64,000 nucleotides of DNA from LMUY01 sp964244585 (GTDB lineage Bacteria; Pseudomonadota; Alphaproteobacteria; Acetobacterales; Acetobacteraceae), in the NCBI GenBank assembly GCA_964244585.1, contig CAXTJM010000013.1:1-64000 (forward strand), in the 5' to 3' direction. This document shows, one piece after another, positions 17,083-27,547 of the stretch (positions within the stretch are counted from its first letter, which is position 1; each line of letters starts with the position of its first letter). A program made the position numbers and the translations under genes. The notes beneath the pieces are model-generated. The model was not told the origin of the DNA and made no database searches. It worked only from the letters and a program-made list of their open reading frames with translations.

Positions 17083-18576
17083 TCAGTAGGCTTCGAAATA
17101 CTCGCGATGTTCCCAGTCGGTGACGTGAGAGAGGAAGCGCCCGATCTCGTGCCGCTTCATCGACACGTAGTGGTCGACGAAATCGCCGCCGAGCGCCGTG
17201 CGGAACATTTCGGATCCGTTCAGCGCGTCGATGGAGTCCATCAGGCTGCTGGGCAGCAGCGGCCGACTGGACTGGCCGTACGGATCGTCGTTCAGCGGGC
17301 TGCCGGGGTCGACCTCGCGCGCCAGGCCGTCCAGCCCGGCGAAGATCTGCGTCGCCATGTACAGGTATGGATTGGCCGCCGGCTCGCCGGACCGGTTTTC
17401 GATATGGGTGGAGCTGTCGCCCGCGCCGCCGACCAGCCGGCACATGGCGGCCTTGTTGTCGTTGGACCAGACGGCGCGCTTCGGCGCCAGCGGGTTGGCG
17501 TTCAGCCGCTTGTACCCGTTGATCGTCGGGTTGGAGAACGCCGTCCCCGCGCGCACGTGCTCCAGCACGCCGCCGGTATAGTGCAGCCCGGTCGCCGACA
17601 GCAGCGAGTCCGGGCTGGTAAAGGTGTTTTCACCCGTCTTCAGCTTGGCAAGCGATTGGTGCAGGTGCCAGCCGCTGGAGAACACGTTGGGCAGCCCGGG
17701 CTTGGTCATGAAGGTCGCAACCAGGTTCATGCGGCGCGCGACCTGCTTGACCGCGTTGCGCAGCATGATCATCGCGTCCGCCGCCGCCACGTCGGAGAGC
17801 GGGTCGAGCGTGATCTCCAATTGGCCCGGACCCCATTCCGCCTCCACCGTGCGCAGGGGCAGTCCCAGCCCGAGCATTGCCTCGCGGATCAACGTGATCA
17901 CCGGCTCCAGTTCGTCGACCACGCCCTCCGACAGATGCTGGTAGCCGTGGCGGATCGCCGCGACCGTGGGCGGTTGGGAGGGCTGGGTGCAATCCGCCAG
18001 CTCGGTGCGGGCGTCCACCACGCGGAACACGTGGCATTCCACCTCCACTCCGCCGACGAAGGAAAGTCCTTTGTTGCCGAGTGCCGCCACCGCCCGCTGC
18101 ATGATGAAGCGCGGATCGAACGGGCAACGCGCGCCATCGGAGAGGTAGAGGTCGGACAGCACCCAGCCCGTCTTGTGCGCCCAGGGCAGGATGCGGAAGG
18201 TGTCGAGGTCGGGCAGCGCGAACATGTCGCCGGCGCCACCCATCGTCTCGAGCCCGAAGCCGCCATCCTTGGAAAACACGTTCTGGAAGATGTTGTTGGC
18301 CGAGTCCATCGCGAACAGGGCCGTGGTGAACGGAACGCCGTTGCGGGTCGCCTGTGCGAAATGCCGCGCCTCGATCGGCCGCGACCGGGTCAGCCCGTGC
18401 GTGTCCACGAAACCGACGCGAACCACCTCCAGCTTGTGCTCCTGGATCTGCCGCAGCACCGCGTCCAGCTTGGCCTGGCGCGCCGGCGTGTCCAGCCCGG
18501 TGCGCCCGATGAAGTTGCGCCGGCCCATCGAGCCGGCTGCTGCCGCCGTCTCGGCCTTGGTCTGGTCGGGCTGCAT
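17083..18576 (-). CDS. Glutamine-synthetase-family enzyme, possibly gamma-glutamylanilide synthase-like
   Basis: A 497-residue GS-family ligase. The N-terminal beta-grasp part has VRVGFVDTHGLTRSRPI; catalytic-domain elements include GGVEVECHVF, EWGPGQLEITLDP, SGWHLHQSL with metal and glutamate ligands, and IENRSGEPAANPYLYMA. These lack the adenylylation context of GlnA. It lies 16 nt after Rieske beta in the same operon. In aniline degraders a GS-like protein (TdnQ/AtdA1) makes gamma-glutamylanilide, the true dioxygenase substrate. The pairing here suggests the same chemistry on some amine. The amidotransferase-like partner (TdnT/AtdA2) is not seen. Confidence 0.8.
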   Translation of the reverse strand: MQPDQTKAETAAAAGSMGRRNFIGRTGLDTPARQAKLDAVLRQIQEHKLEVVRVGFVDTHGLTRSRPIEARHFAQATRNGVPFTTALFAMDSANNIFQNVFSKDGGFGLETMGGAGDMFALPDLDTFRILPWAHKTGWVLSDLYLSDGARCPFDPRFIMQRAVAALGNKGLSFVGGVEVECHVFRVVDARTELADCTQPSQPPTVAAIRHGYQHLSEGVVDELEPVITLIREAMLGLGLPLRTVEAEWGPGQLEITLDPLSDVAAADAMIMLRNAVKQVARRMNLVATFMTKPGLPNVFSSGWHLHQSLAKLKTGENTFTSPDSLLSATGLHYTGGVLEHVRAGTAFSNPTINGYKRLNANPLAPKRAVWSNDNKAAMCRLVGGAGDSSTHIENRSGEPAANPYLYMATQIFAGLDGLAREVDPGSPLNDDPYGQSSRPLLPSSLMDSIDALNGSEMFRTALGGDFVDHYVSMKRHEIGRFLSHVTDWEHREYFEAY

Positions 18577-18592
18577 GTCTGCTCCGTCGCGG

Positions 18593-19195
18593 CTAGAGGG
18601 TGAAGCTGTTGTTGTCCTGCGGCAGGTCGGCGTCGAACAGGTTGATGCGCTTGACCACGATCCGCCACGCTCCCTCCACCCAGCGCAACACGTAGCCGTT
18701 CCAGCCGGAGCGCTGCGACACCCGGCCGGCCAGGTTCGTCTGGATCAGGAACTGGCACAGCACGTGGACCGTGGCATCTTCCGCGGTCAATGCCTCGATG
18801 TTCGTGTAGAGATGGGTGGTGCGGGTCGGCGGGGCCTGGGAATAGGCACGCCCTGTGCCCAGCCGCTCCACCCGTTCCTCCAGCCGGCGCCGGTCGTTCA
18901 GCTCCCACGCGACGGTGACGCGCGGGTCGCGGCCGGTGACGTCGGTCGGCAGCCAGTAGACGCAGTCGGTGGTGAACAGGGCCAGCCATTCCGGCAGGCG
19001 CTCCGCATCCAGCAGGCGCGCCTCCAGATACAGCAAGCGGCAGATCGCCGAATAGGCATCTGCAGAGGGTAGCCGGTCGTCCGGGATCGCGCCCAGGCGG
19101 CGCCAGTCCTGCACCGTGGCCAGCAGCGCCTCGTAATGCGGCAGGTCGAAATACCCGTCCGTGGGGGGCACCAGGGTGCGGGTATCCTCACTCAT
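18593..19195 (-). CDS. Ring-hydroxylating dioxygenase, beta subunit
   Basis: A 200-residue small subunit of a Rieske non-heme iron oxygenase, with the NTF2-like fold. Family features include YLEARLLDAERLPEWLALFT, then YWLP, and the basic end VVKRINLFD. Its ATG overlaps the alpha-subunit stop by 8 nt (ATGAGTGA), so the two chains are made together for an alpha3beta3 enzyme. Anthranilate, benzoate and aniline-type dioxygenases have such beta chains. No reductase gene is present in the operon. Confidence 0.9.
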   Translation of the reverse strand: MSEDTRTLVPPTDGYFDLPHYEALLATVQDWRRLGAIPDDRLPSADAYSAICRLLYLEARLLDAERLPEWLALFTTDCVYWLPTDVTGRDPRVTVAWELNDRRRLEERVERLGTGRAYSQAPPTRTTHLYTNIEALTAEDATVHVLCQFLIQTNLAGRVSQRSGWNGYVLRWVEGAWRIVVKRINLFDADLPQDNNSFTL

Positions 19196-20519
19196 GCGCG
19201 GCGGCTTCCATCACCCGGCGCCAGGCATCGAAATAGCAGCGCAGGTGCAGGTCCGAGGAAATCGGCTCCCGCCACAGCCCGTCCGAGTCCAGACGGCCCA
19301 CGCCGGTCCCCATGTGCCGGCGGACATCGACCCACGCCATCTCGGGCACGTCCTCCAGCCCATGCTGACAGGATTCGAACTGCGCTGTGTCGTCCACCTC
19401 GCCGAAGGAGGGGAAATCCTCCTGCAGCCGCATGCGGGTGGCGTTCACCTCCGGCGGCGCACCAGCCAGCGTGGTGGAGAACCAGCGCACCACCGTGCGG
19501 TTGACGGCAAGCGGCTCCACCAGTTGGATCTGGTTGCCGATGATCAGCAGGTTGGGGAAGATGTTCAGGTTCAGGCCGGACCCGGTGGATGCGTCCAGCA
19601 TCCGCAGCGTCTCCTCCGCGCCATACCGGGCGGTCAGCGCCTCCTCCGCGGCCTCGCGCCCGGGGCTGACATGCTGGCGTTTCCATGCGGAGGCGGCATG
19701 CATCGCCGGGCGCTGGTCCAGCAGGGTGTGGCCGTTGCCGAGGTCCTTCGACAGGATGGGCGCCTCGTCGAAGTTCTTGGCATAGTACCGCATGTCCACG
19801 TCGTCGCCATAGCGCTCGGCGAACACCCGCAGCATGGAGGTGTGGGAGAAGGGCGGGTGGTAGCCGTCGCCCGCATTGTCGTACACGGTCTTCCAGTTGG
19901 CGTGAGTCTGGAACTGCATGTCGCCGCTCTGCACCAGCACGGGCCGGGCGCCGTCGCGGTCCAGCCACTGGTCCAGGAACATGCGGGCGCCGGCCAGGTG
20001 CTCGACCAGGCTCGGCACCGCAGGGTTCATCGAGGCGAAGATGAAGCCGCGATAGGACTCGACCTTCGCCGCCATGCGCAGATCCTGGTCGGACCGTTGG
20101 AACGCCTCGCCATAGGCATGGCGCAGCGGCACGCCGATGCACCGTCCGTCATTCTCGAACGTCCAGGCATGATAGCCGCAGGTGAAGCGCCGCGCATTGC
20201 CCCGCGGCGTGCGGCAGATCAGCGCGCCGCGATGCGTGCACCGGTTGATCAGAACGGACAGGCTGCCGTCATCCCTGCGCGCCAGGATCACCGGACGCCG
20301 CCCGATCTTGCGCATGACGAAATCGTTCGGCTCGGGGATTTCGCTTTCGTGCCCGACATACACCCAGGTGCCGCCGAACAGGTGGTGCATCTCGGCGGCG
20401 AACAGCTCCGGGCTGACATAAAGGTCGCGATGCACGTAGCCCGGGCGGAACAAATGCGCGTAGCGGCCCGGGCTGCCGCTACGCTCGGCCATGGGCTCCG
20501 TCGTCATCGTCGAGGACAT
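19188..20519 (-). CDS. Ring-hydroxylating dioxygenase, Rieske alpha subunit
   Basis: A 443-residue catalytic subunit. The Rieske [2Fe-2S] ligands are C94-x-H96 (NRCTHRG) and C114-x2-H117 (TCGYHAW). The mononuclear iron site is GDGYHPPFSH, with His221 and His226. It should add both atoms of O2 to an aromatic ring using electrons from an unlinked reductase. The start is ATG 20519 (a second ATG lies at 20507); the longer open frame upstream has no supporting features. It is the first structural gene after the LysR gene. With the GS-like gene downstream, an aromatic amine substrate is likely. Confidence 0.9.
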   Translation of the reverse strand: MSSTMTTEPMAERSGSPGRYAHLFRPGYVHRDLYVSPELFAAEMHHLFGGTWVYVGHESEIPEPNDFVMRKIGRRPVILARRDDGSLSVLINRCTHRGALICRTPRGNARRFTCGYHAWTFENDGRCIGVPLRHAYGEAFQRSDQDLRMAAKVESYRGFIFASMNPAVPSLVEHLAGARMFLDQWLDRDGARPVLVQSGDMQFQTHANWKTVYDNAGDGYHPPFSHTSMLRVFAERYGDDVDMRYYAKNFDEAPILSKDLGNGHTLLDQRPAMHAASAWKRQHVSPGREAAEEALTARYGAEETLRMLDASTGSGLNLNIFPNLLIIGNQIQLVEPLAVNRTVVRWFSTTLAGAPPEVNATRMRLQEDFPSFGEVDDTAQFESCQHGLEDVPEMAWVDVRRHMGTGVGRLDSDGLWREPISSDLHLRCYFDAWRRVMEAAAHE

Positions 20520-20656
20520 CGCGTCGAACTCCGTTGCCCGGCATCGTGCGCCTGCAAGCAACCGCTTGTAGCAAGCGCGCCGGGCGACGGCTCTGGCGGC
20601 CGTGCAAAACGCTTTGGCGATTTTGCCAATGACGGTCCGGCGGTGCCGATGCCCGG

Positions 20657-21553
20657 TCAGCGCGACAGGCCGCCCTTTCCGGCCAGGGCTGCCGCGTGGA
20701 CGCGAAACGCCTCGGTCAGGAAGGTCATAAGCGTGCGGATCTTGGGCAGGTGGCTCACGTCCTGGCGGATGACGGCCCAGATGCCGACCTGCATCGTGCG
20801 GCGGGCTCCGGTGAGGCGCTCCAGGCGAACGTTGTCGTCCGCCAGCATGCAGGGCAGCATCGCCAATCCCATGCCCTCCTCGCACATGCGCAGCAGGGTC
20901 GGGTAGCCATCCGCGCGGGCCACGACGGCGCCGTCGCGGAACTCCTCGTGCCATCGCTGGTCCGCCAACTGGAATTCGTGGTCCATGCGGCCCAGATGCG
21001 CGTACAGGGCGAGCAGGTCATGCCGCTGTGCCGCAGCCCCGCCGGCCCGGCGCCCGGACGCCCCGTAGATGGCGAACTGCATGGTTCCCAGCCGTTTGAG
21101 GCCGTTCGTGCCGCGCAGCGGGCGGGCCAGGCGGATGGCCAGGTCGATCCGCTCCCGCTCCAGGTCGACGAAATGCGGCTCGGTCGTCAGCTCCAACTGG
21201 ATATCCGGATGCAGCCGGCGCAGGCGCGCGAGGTCGGGCGCCAGCAGGCCGGCAAAGATGTCCAGCGTGGTGACGCGGATCGTGCCGCCCAGCCGCGACA
21301 CGTTGGTGTGCGAGACGAACCGCCCGTAGGCGGCCTCCATCTGCAGGGCGAAGTCGAGCAGTTGATCCTGCCGCTCCATCAGGACGAGTTGTCCCTCGCG
21401 ACGGGTGAACAGGCTGACGCCGACCTGCCGCTCCAGCGCCTGGATCCGACGCCGAACCGTCGACGAATCCATGCCGAGGGAGTGCGCCGCGCCTTCGAAC
21501 GTGCCGGCGCGATGCAGCGCCAGGAACGCTTTGATGAGGTCCCAAGACTGCAT
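20657..21553 (-). CDS. LysR-family transcriptional regulator
   Basis: A 298-residue LysR regulator. The N-terminal helix-turn-helix is LHRAGTFEGAAHSLGMDSST followed by VRRRIQALE; the rest is the effector-binding domain. It is a smaller, divergent type (SSTVRRRI rather than the usual QPALSR). It is encoded upstream of, and in the same direction as, the Rieske dioxygenase genes (137-nt gap) and divergently from the P450 gene, so it could control either. The ATG at 21553 is the only plausible start. Confidence 0.88.
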   Translation of the reverse strand: MQSWDLIKAFLALHRAGTFEGAAHSLGMDSSTVRRRIQALERQVGVSLFTRREGQLVLMERQDQLLDFALQMEAAYGRFVSHTNVSRLGGTIRVTTLDIFAGLLAPDLARLRRLHPDIQLELTTEPHFVDLERERIDLAIRLARPLRGTNGLKRLGTMQFAIYGASGRRAGGAAAQRHDLLALYAHLGRMDHEFQLADQRWHEEFRDGAVVARADGYPTLLRMCEEGMGLAMLPCMLADDNVRLERLTGARRTMQVGIWAVIRQDVSHLPKIRTLMTFLTEAFRVHAAALAGKGGLSR

Positions 21554-21682
21554 GGCGGATCATTGGCCAGGCGCAGACGGCTTGGCAACGCGCCCTTGCG
21601 GGATGCGGAGCGTGCGGCGCATTCTGTCCCATGACGTGGGGTGCGGCAGGTAAGATGTATTCTCGGACGACTTCGGTGTAAG

Positions 21683-23101
21683 ATGAGGACTGACCTTGCT
21701 GCCCGCCGGGCTCCGTCTGTTGCATCTCCGACAAGCTACATCCCGCCATTTCCTCCCCGGCCGTCGACCGCCCTGTCGCCGTTCTCGTTACTTCGCAGCG
21801 CCCACGGCAATCTGCTGAGCATCTGGCCGGCCAAGGCGTTCGACTGGGAGTTCTTTGGCGGCCGCATGCTGCTGCAGCATGTCTTCGTCGCCAACAGCCC
21901 CGATACGGTCCAGGCCATCTTCGTCGACCGGGCCGCCAACTACGAACGCAAGAGCCCGCAGCAGCGGCACGCGCTGAAGCCGCTGATCGGCGACGGCCTG
22001 TTCATCAGCGACGGCGCCACCTGGCGGGAAAGACGCCGCGTTGTCGCCCCCGTCACGCATGTCTCGCGCCTGGCGATGCTTGCGCCGGTGATGAGCGAGG
22101 CCGCGGCGGCCTGTCGAGCACAATGGCGGGCCCTGCCGCCGGGCAGCACCATCGACGCGCTGGGCGAGATGGCGCATCTTACCGCCGACATCATCTGCCG
22201 CACCATTTTCGGGCGCGATCTGGCAAGCGCGTCCGCCCGCGCCGTCATCGGCGCGTTCACCGCCTACCAGGCCGCCGTCGGCCAGATGGACGTCATGTCC
22301 CTGCTTGGCCTGCCGGACGTCCTGCCGCGCTTCCAGGGCCGGCGGGTGCGCAACGCGGCGGAGCGCATACAGGCCGTGCTCGATGGGCTGATCGCCGACA
22401 TCCTGTCCTCGCCCGGCAAGGACGAGGCATCGCTGGTCCGGTCCATGGCCGAAGCGGTGTCGACCAGCACCGGAGTGCCCATGACGCGCGGCGCGTTCCG
22501 CAACGAGGCGGCAGTGCTGTTCATGGCGGGCCACGAGACCACCGCCAATACGCTGGCCTGGGCATGGTTCCTGCTGTCCCAGGCCCCCTGGGCCGAGGAA
22601 GCGGTCCAGCGGGAGGCCGACGCGCTCGGCGGCCGGCCTGCCAGCTTCGAAGACCTTCCCCGCCTGCGCTATACGCGGGCGGTGATCGAGGAGACGCTGC
22701 GGCTCTACCCCCCTGTGCCGCTGCAGGCGCGGCAGGCGGCGAAGGCGGACCGCATTCGTGGGCGCGATATCCCCGCCGGCGCGTTGGTCGTGCTGGTCCC
22801 CTGGCTGCTGCACCGGCACCAGCGGCTTTGGGAGCGGCCGGATTCGTTCGAGCCGGAACGGTGGTTGCCAGGCGGCAGCGGATCCCCCTCGCGCTACGCC
22901 TACGTGCCGTTCAGCATCGGCCCGCGGGTCTGCACCGGGGCGGCGTTCGGGCTGACGGAAGCGGTGCTGTGCCTGGCCACGCTGGCGGCTGAGTTCCGCC
23001 TGCGGCTGGTGCCGGGTACGGACGTGCAGCCGGTCTGCCGGCTGTCGCTGCGCCCGGGCGAGACCCTGCCGATGGTGCTGGAGCGTCGCGGCGCCGCATG
23101 A
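21683..23101 (+). CDS. Cytochrome P450
   Basis: A 472-residue soluble P450. The heme loop is FSIGPRVCTG with Cys417 as thiolate ligand, the I-helix oxygen motif is AGHETT (282-287), and the ExxR pair is in EETLR (E337, R340). The start is ATG 21683; the frame extends to 21641, but that part has no support. The stop overlaps the ATG of an LpxL-type acyltransferase (ATGA), so the two are co-translated. The class resembles bacterial fatty-acid hydroxylating P450s (PERW motif present), and the lipid acyltransferase partner suggests an acyl chain as substrate. No ferredoxin gene is adjacent. Confidence 0.88.
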   Translation: MRTDLAARRAPSVASPTSYIPPFPPRPSTALSPFSLLRSAHGNLLSIWPAKAFDWEFFGGRMLLQHVFVANSPDTVQAIFVDRAANYERKSPQQRHALKPLIGDGLFISDGATWRERRRVVAPVTHVSRLAMLAPVMSEAAAACRAQWRALPPGSTIDALGEMAHLTADIICRTIFGRDLASASARAVIGAFTAYQAAVGQMDVMSLLGLPDVLPRFQGRRVRNAAERIQAVLDGLIADILSSPGKDEASLVRSMAEAVSTSTGVPMTRGAFRNEAAVLFMAGHETTANTLAWAWFLLSQAPWAEEAVQREADALGGRPASFEDLPRLRYTRAVIEETLRLYPPVPLQARQAAKADRIRGRDIPAGALVVLVPWLLHRHQRLWERPDSFEPERWLPGGSGSPSRYAYVPFSIGPRVCTGAAFGLTEAVLCLATLAAEFRLRLVPGTDVQPVCRLSLRPGETLPMVLERRGAA

Positions 23102-24054
23102 GCCTGCCGCCCCGCTCGGAGTGGCGCCGGCTGTATCGCCACTGGGTGCGCGACCCGCTGGTCGGCGCCCGGCTGATGGCGCTGCACGAGGCGATGCGGG
23201 TGCTGCCGACCGGTGCGGTGTCGGCGATCGGCGGCCGGTTGGGGCGCCTTGCCGGACCGCGGCTGCACGCCGCGGCCGGCCGGCGCGCCCGTGCCACGCT
23301 GCGGCGGCTGCGCCCCGACCTTGCGGCGGATGAGGCGGCACTCGACCAGGCGGTCGCCCGGATGTGGGAGGCGCTGGGCCGGTCCTACGCCGAGTTCTCA
23401 GTGGAGGACCGGCTGTGGCCGCGCGGCCAGGTCAGCGTGACAGGGCAGGAGCATGCGGCGCGGCGCAGGCCGGGGGACCCGCCCCTGATCGTCGCCGGGC
23501 TCCATTTGGGCAATTGGGAGCTGGTGCCGATGGTGCTCGGCTATCTCGGGCACCACGTTGCGGACGTCTACCAGCCGCAACGCAATCGGTTCGAGGACCG
23601 CATCGCCGAGCGCACCCGGCTGCGCGCCGCCAGCCAGGTGAAAGAGGCGTCGGGCGCGGAGCTGACCTTGCTGTCGCCGTCGCCCACCGTCGGCGCCGAC
23701 CTGCTGCGCGCCCTGCAATCCGGTGCAGCGGTGATGATGTACGTCGACGAATATGTCGGCGGCCGTGTCCATGCGCCGGCCTTTGGGCGGCCGGTGCGCA
23801 GCGACGGCAATTTGGGCCGCGCCGTCCGCCTGGCCCGGCTCGCGGGCGCCACCGTGGTGCCCGCCTATGTCGAGCGCCTGCCGGGCCCGCGCTACGCCGT
23901 GCACTTCCTCCCGCCGGTGCCGCTGCGGCGGACGGCGGACCGCAAGGCGGACCTCCTGGCCAACGTCGCCGCCCTGGATGCGGCGGTGACGGGGCCGGTG
24001 CTCCGGCACATCGAGCAATGGTTCATGCTGCCGGACTTCCGCGCGGACCACTGA
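23098..24054 (+). CDS. LpxL/HtrB-family lysophospholipid acyltransferase
   Basis: A 318-residue member of the lauroyl/myristoyl acyltransferase family, which acylates lipid A precursors or related lipids at the inner membrane. The catalytic HxxxxE motif is seen as GLHLGNWE, followed later by the conserved MYVDEYVGG and FGRPV region. The early segment is amphipathic with a hydrophobic stretch, as usual. Its ATG overlaps the P450 stop. It may acylate a lipid that the P450 hydroxylates, or the reverse. It ends 6 nt before the convergent livF-like stop. Confidence 0.8.
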   Translation: MSLPPRSEWRRLYRHWVRDPLVGARLMALHEAMRVLPTGAVSAIGGRLGRLAGPRLHAAAGRRARATLRRLRPDLAADEAALDQAVARMWEALGRSYAEFSVEDRLWPRGQVSVTGQEHAARRRPGDPPLIVAGLHLGNWELVPMVLGYLGHHVADVYQPQRNRFEDRIAERTRLRAASQVKEASGAELTLLSPSPTVGADLLRALQSGAAVMMYVDEYVGGRVHAPAFGRPVRSDGNLGRAVRLARLAGATVVPAYVERLPGPRYAVHFLPPVPLRRTADRKADLLANVAALDAAVTGPVLRHIEQWFMLPDFRADH

Positions 24055-24060
24055 TTATGA

Positions 24061-24767
24061 TCAGCCGCCGAGGAAGGCGGCGCGCACCTCGTCGCTCGCG
24101 GCCAGGTCGGCCGCGGGGCCGGACGCGGTGACCTGCCCCAGCTTCAGCACGACCGCGCGGGTGCAGACCCGCAGCGCCTTGGCGGCGTTCTGCTCCGCCA
24201 GCAGGATGGCGGTGCCGCCGGCCACGATGGTGGGGATGCGGTCCAGCACCTCGTCCGTCAGCCGCGGCGACAGGCCCAGCGAGGGCTCGTCCAGCAGCAG
24301 CAGGCGCGGCGCGTCCATCAGGGAGCGCCCGATCGCCAGCATCTGCTGCTGCCCGCCCGACAGCTGCCAGGCCAGGCTGCGCCGCCGCTCCGCCAGCGCC
24401 GGGAACAGGGCGAAGGTGGCGGCGATGCGCTCGGCGCGCGTGCGGCGGCTGCCCCAGCAGGCGACGGACAGGTTCTCCAGCACCGTGAGGCCGGGGAAGG
24501 TGCGGCGTCCCTCCGGGCAGAAGCCGATGCCCAGCCGGGCGCGCCGGTCGGCCCGCATCGCGCCCAGCGGCTGGCCGTCGAACAGGATGCGGCCCGCCGC
24601 CGGGCGCAGCAGACCGATGACCGACTTCATCAGCGTGGACTTGCCCGCGCCGTTGGCGCCCAGCACCGCGACCGCCTCGTTCGCCGCCACCACCAGGCCG
24701 ACGCCGCGCAGGGCGGCCACGCTGCCATAGCGCACCTCCAGCGCCTCGATGGAGAGGAGCGGCGCCG

Positions 24768-24771
<4 letters not shown>
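24061..24771 (-). CDS. Branched-chain-type ABC transporter ATP-binding protein (LivF)
   Basis: A 236-residue LivF-type ATPase. Walker A is GANGAGKST, the signature is LSGGQQQMLAIGRSL, and Walker B is LLLLDEPSLGLSP. The start is ATG 24771, overlapping the stop of the fused permease-ATPase gene (ATGA). It is the last gene of a long minus-strand operon that begins with SsuA- and SsuD-like genes. LivF partners the LivG-like domain of the neighbouring fusion. Confidence 0.9.
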
Positions 24772-26545
<1,774 letters not shown>

Positions 26546-26549
<4 letters not shown>

Positions 26550-27466
26550 GGCCGGTGGCCCACCGCCTCGCCGAACAGTCCCTGCGGCCGCGCGACCAGG
26601 ATCAGCAGGACGGCGAGGTCGAGCATGACGGTCGAGAGTGTCTGCGAGAACAGCGACTCTGCGCCGGGCAGGCCGTCCAGCGCCGGGATCAGCAACGGCA
26701 GGCTGGGATACAGCACTTCGAAGGCCGCGATCAGCAAGGCGCCGGCAACCGCCCCGGCAATGCTGCCCCAGCCGCCGATCACGACAGCGATATAGGCCTT
26801 GAGGATGTAGTCCGACCCGGAGGTCGGGGTGACGAAGAAGGCGTTGGACAGCAACAGCCCGGCGGCGCCGGCCAGGGCCGCGCCGACGGCGAAGGTGCCG
26901 ACGACCATCGCGTCCACCGGAATGCCGATCGCCATCGCGACCTCCCGATCCTGCGCCGTGGCCCGGAGGCGGCGGCCGAACTGGGTGTGCGTGAACAGGA
27001 TGTGCAGGCCGGCGATCAGCAAGGCCGCGACGCCGATGATCGCAAGGGACTGCACGCTGGCGTCCACCCCGGCGAATCGCACCCGCCCCGCGCCGAGCAA
27101 GGGCGGGGCCGCCAGCGGTTCGGCGCCGAACAGGCGGTTGGCGCCCTGTTGCAGGATGATGCCGACGGCGATCGTGCTGATGAACACAGCCTCCGGCGGG
27201 CGGCGGCGCAGCGGCATGTAGGCTGCCACGGCGACCACCACGCCGACCCCGCCCATCAGCACCAGCAGCAGCGGCAGCAGCACCAGCCCCGGCAGGTGCA
27301 AGGTGTCGACGAGCACCACGGCCAGGAACCCGCCAGCCATGACCAGGTCACCCTGGCTGAAATTGACCGCCCCGGTCGCGTTCAGGATCAGCACGAAGCC
27401 AAGCGCCACCAGTGCATAGGCCGCACCTAAGGAAAGCACCTGCACGGCCAGTTGCAGCGCGATCAT
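26546..27466 (-). CDS. Branched-chain-type ABC transporter permease (LivH)
   Basis: A 306-residue LivH-type permease with about eight hydrophobic helices. Motifs are LILNATGAVNFSQGDLVMAG and VVIGGWGSIAGAVAGALL. The start is ATG 27466; the frame is open another 51 bases but that part is hydrophilic and overlaps possible stem-loops. It follows the binding-protein gene by 81 nt, the largest gap in this operon. Confidence 0.9.
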
Positions 27467-27491
27467 AGCGTTAGCCGCTGCCAGATATCTT

Positions 27492-27525
27492 CCCCTCCGC
27501 TGGAGAGGGTTTGTCATCCGTGACA
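27492..27525 (-). promoter_or_regulatory. Two stem-loops between the binding-protein and LivH genes
   Basis: The first is CCCCTCC (27492-27498), loop GCT, then GGAGAGGG (27502-27509), 7 bp with one bulge. The second is TGTCA (27512-27516), loop TCCG, TGACA (27521-27525). Such intercistronic hairpins often protect the message of the binding protein or slow transcription into the permease genes. That role is inferred; no T-run follows. Confidence 0.35.
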
Positions 27526-27547
27526 GGGGGCATCGGCGGGGGATGCC

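Noticed and set aside
21650..21685. GTAAGATG repeated 28 bp apart before the P450 start.
   Set aside because: Only 8 bases, one copy includes the start codon, and there is no symmetry; chance is enough.
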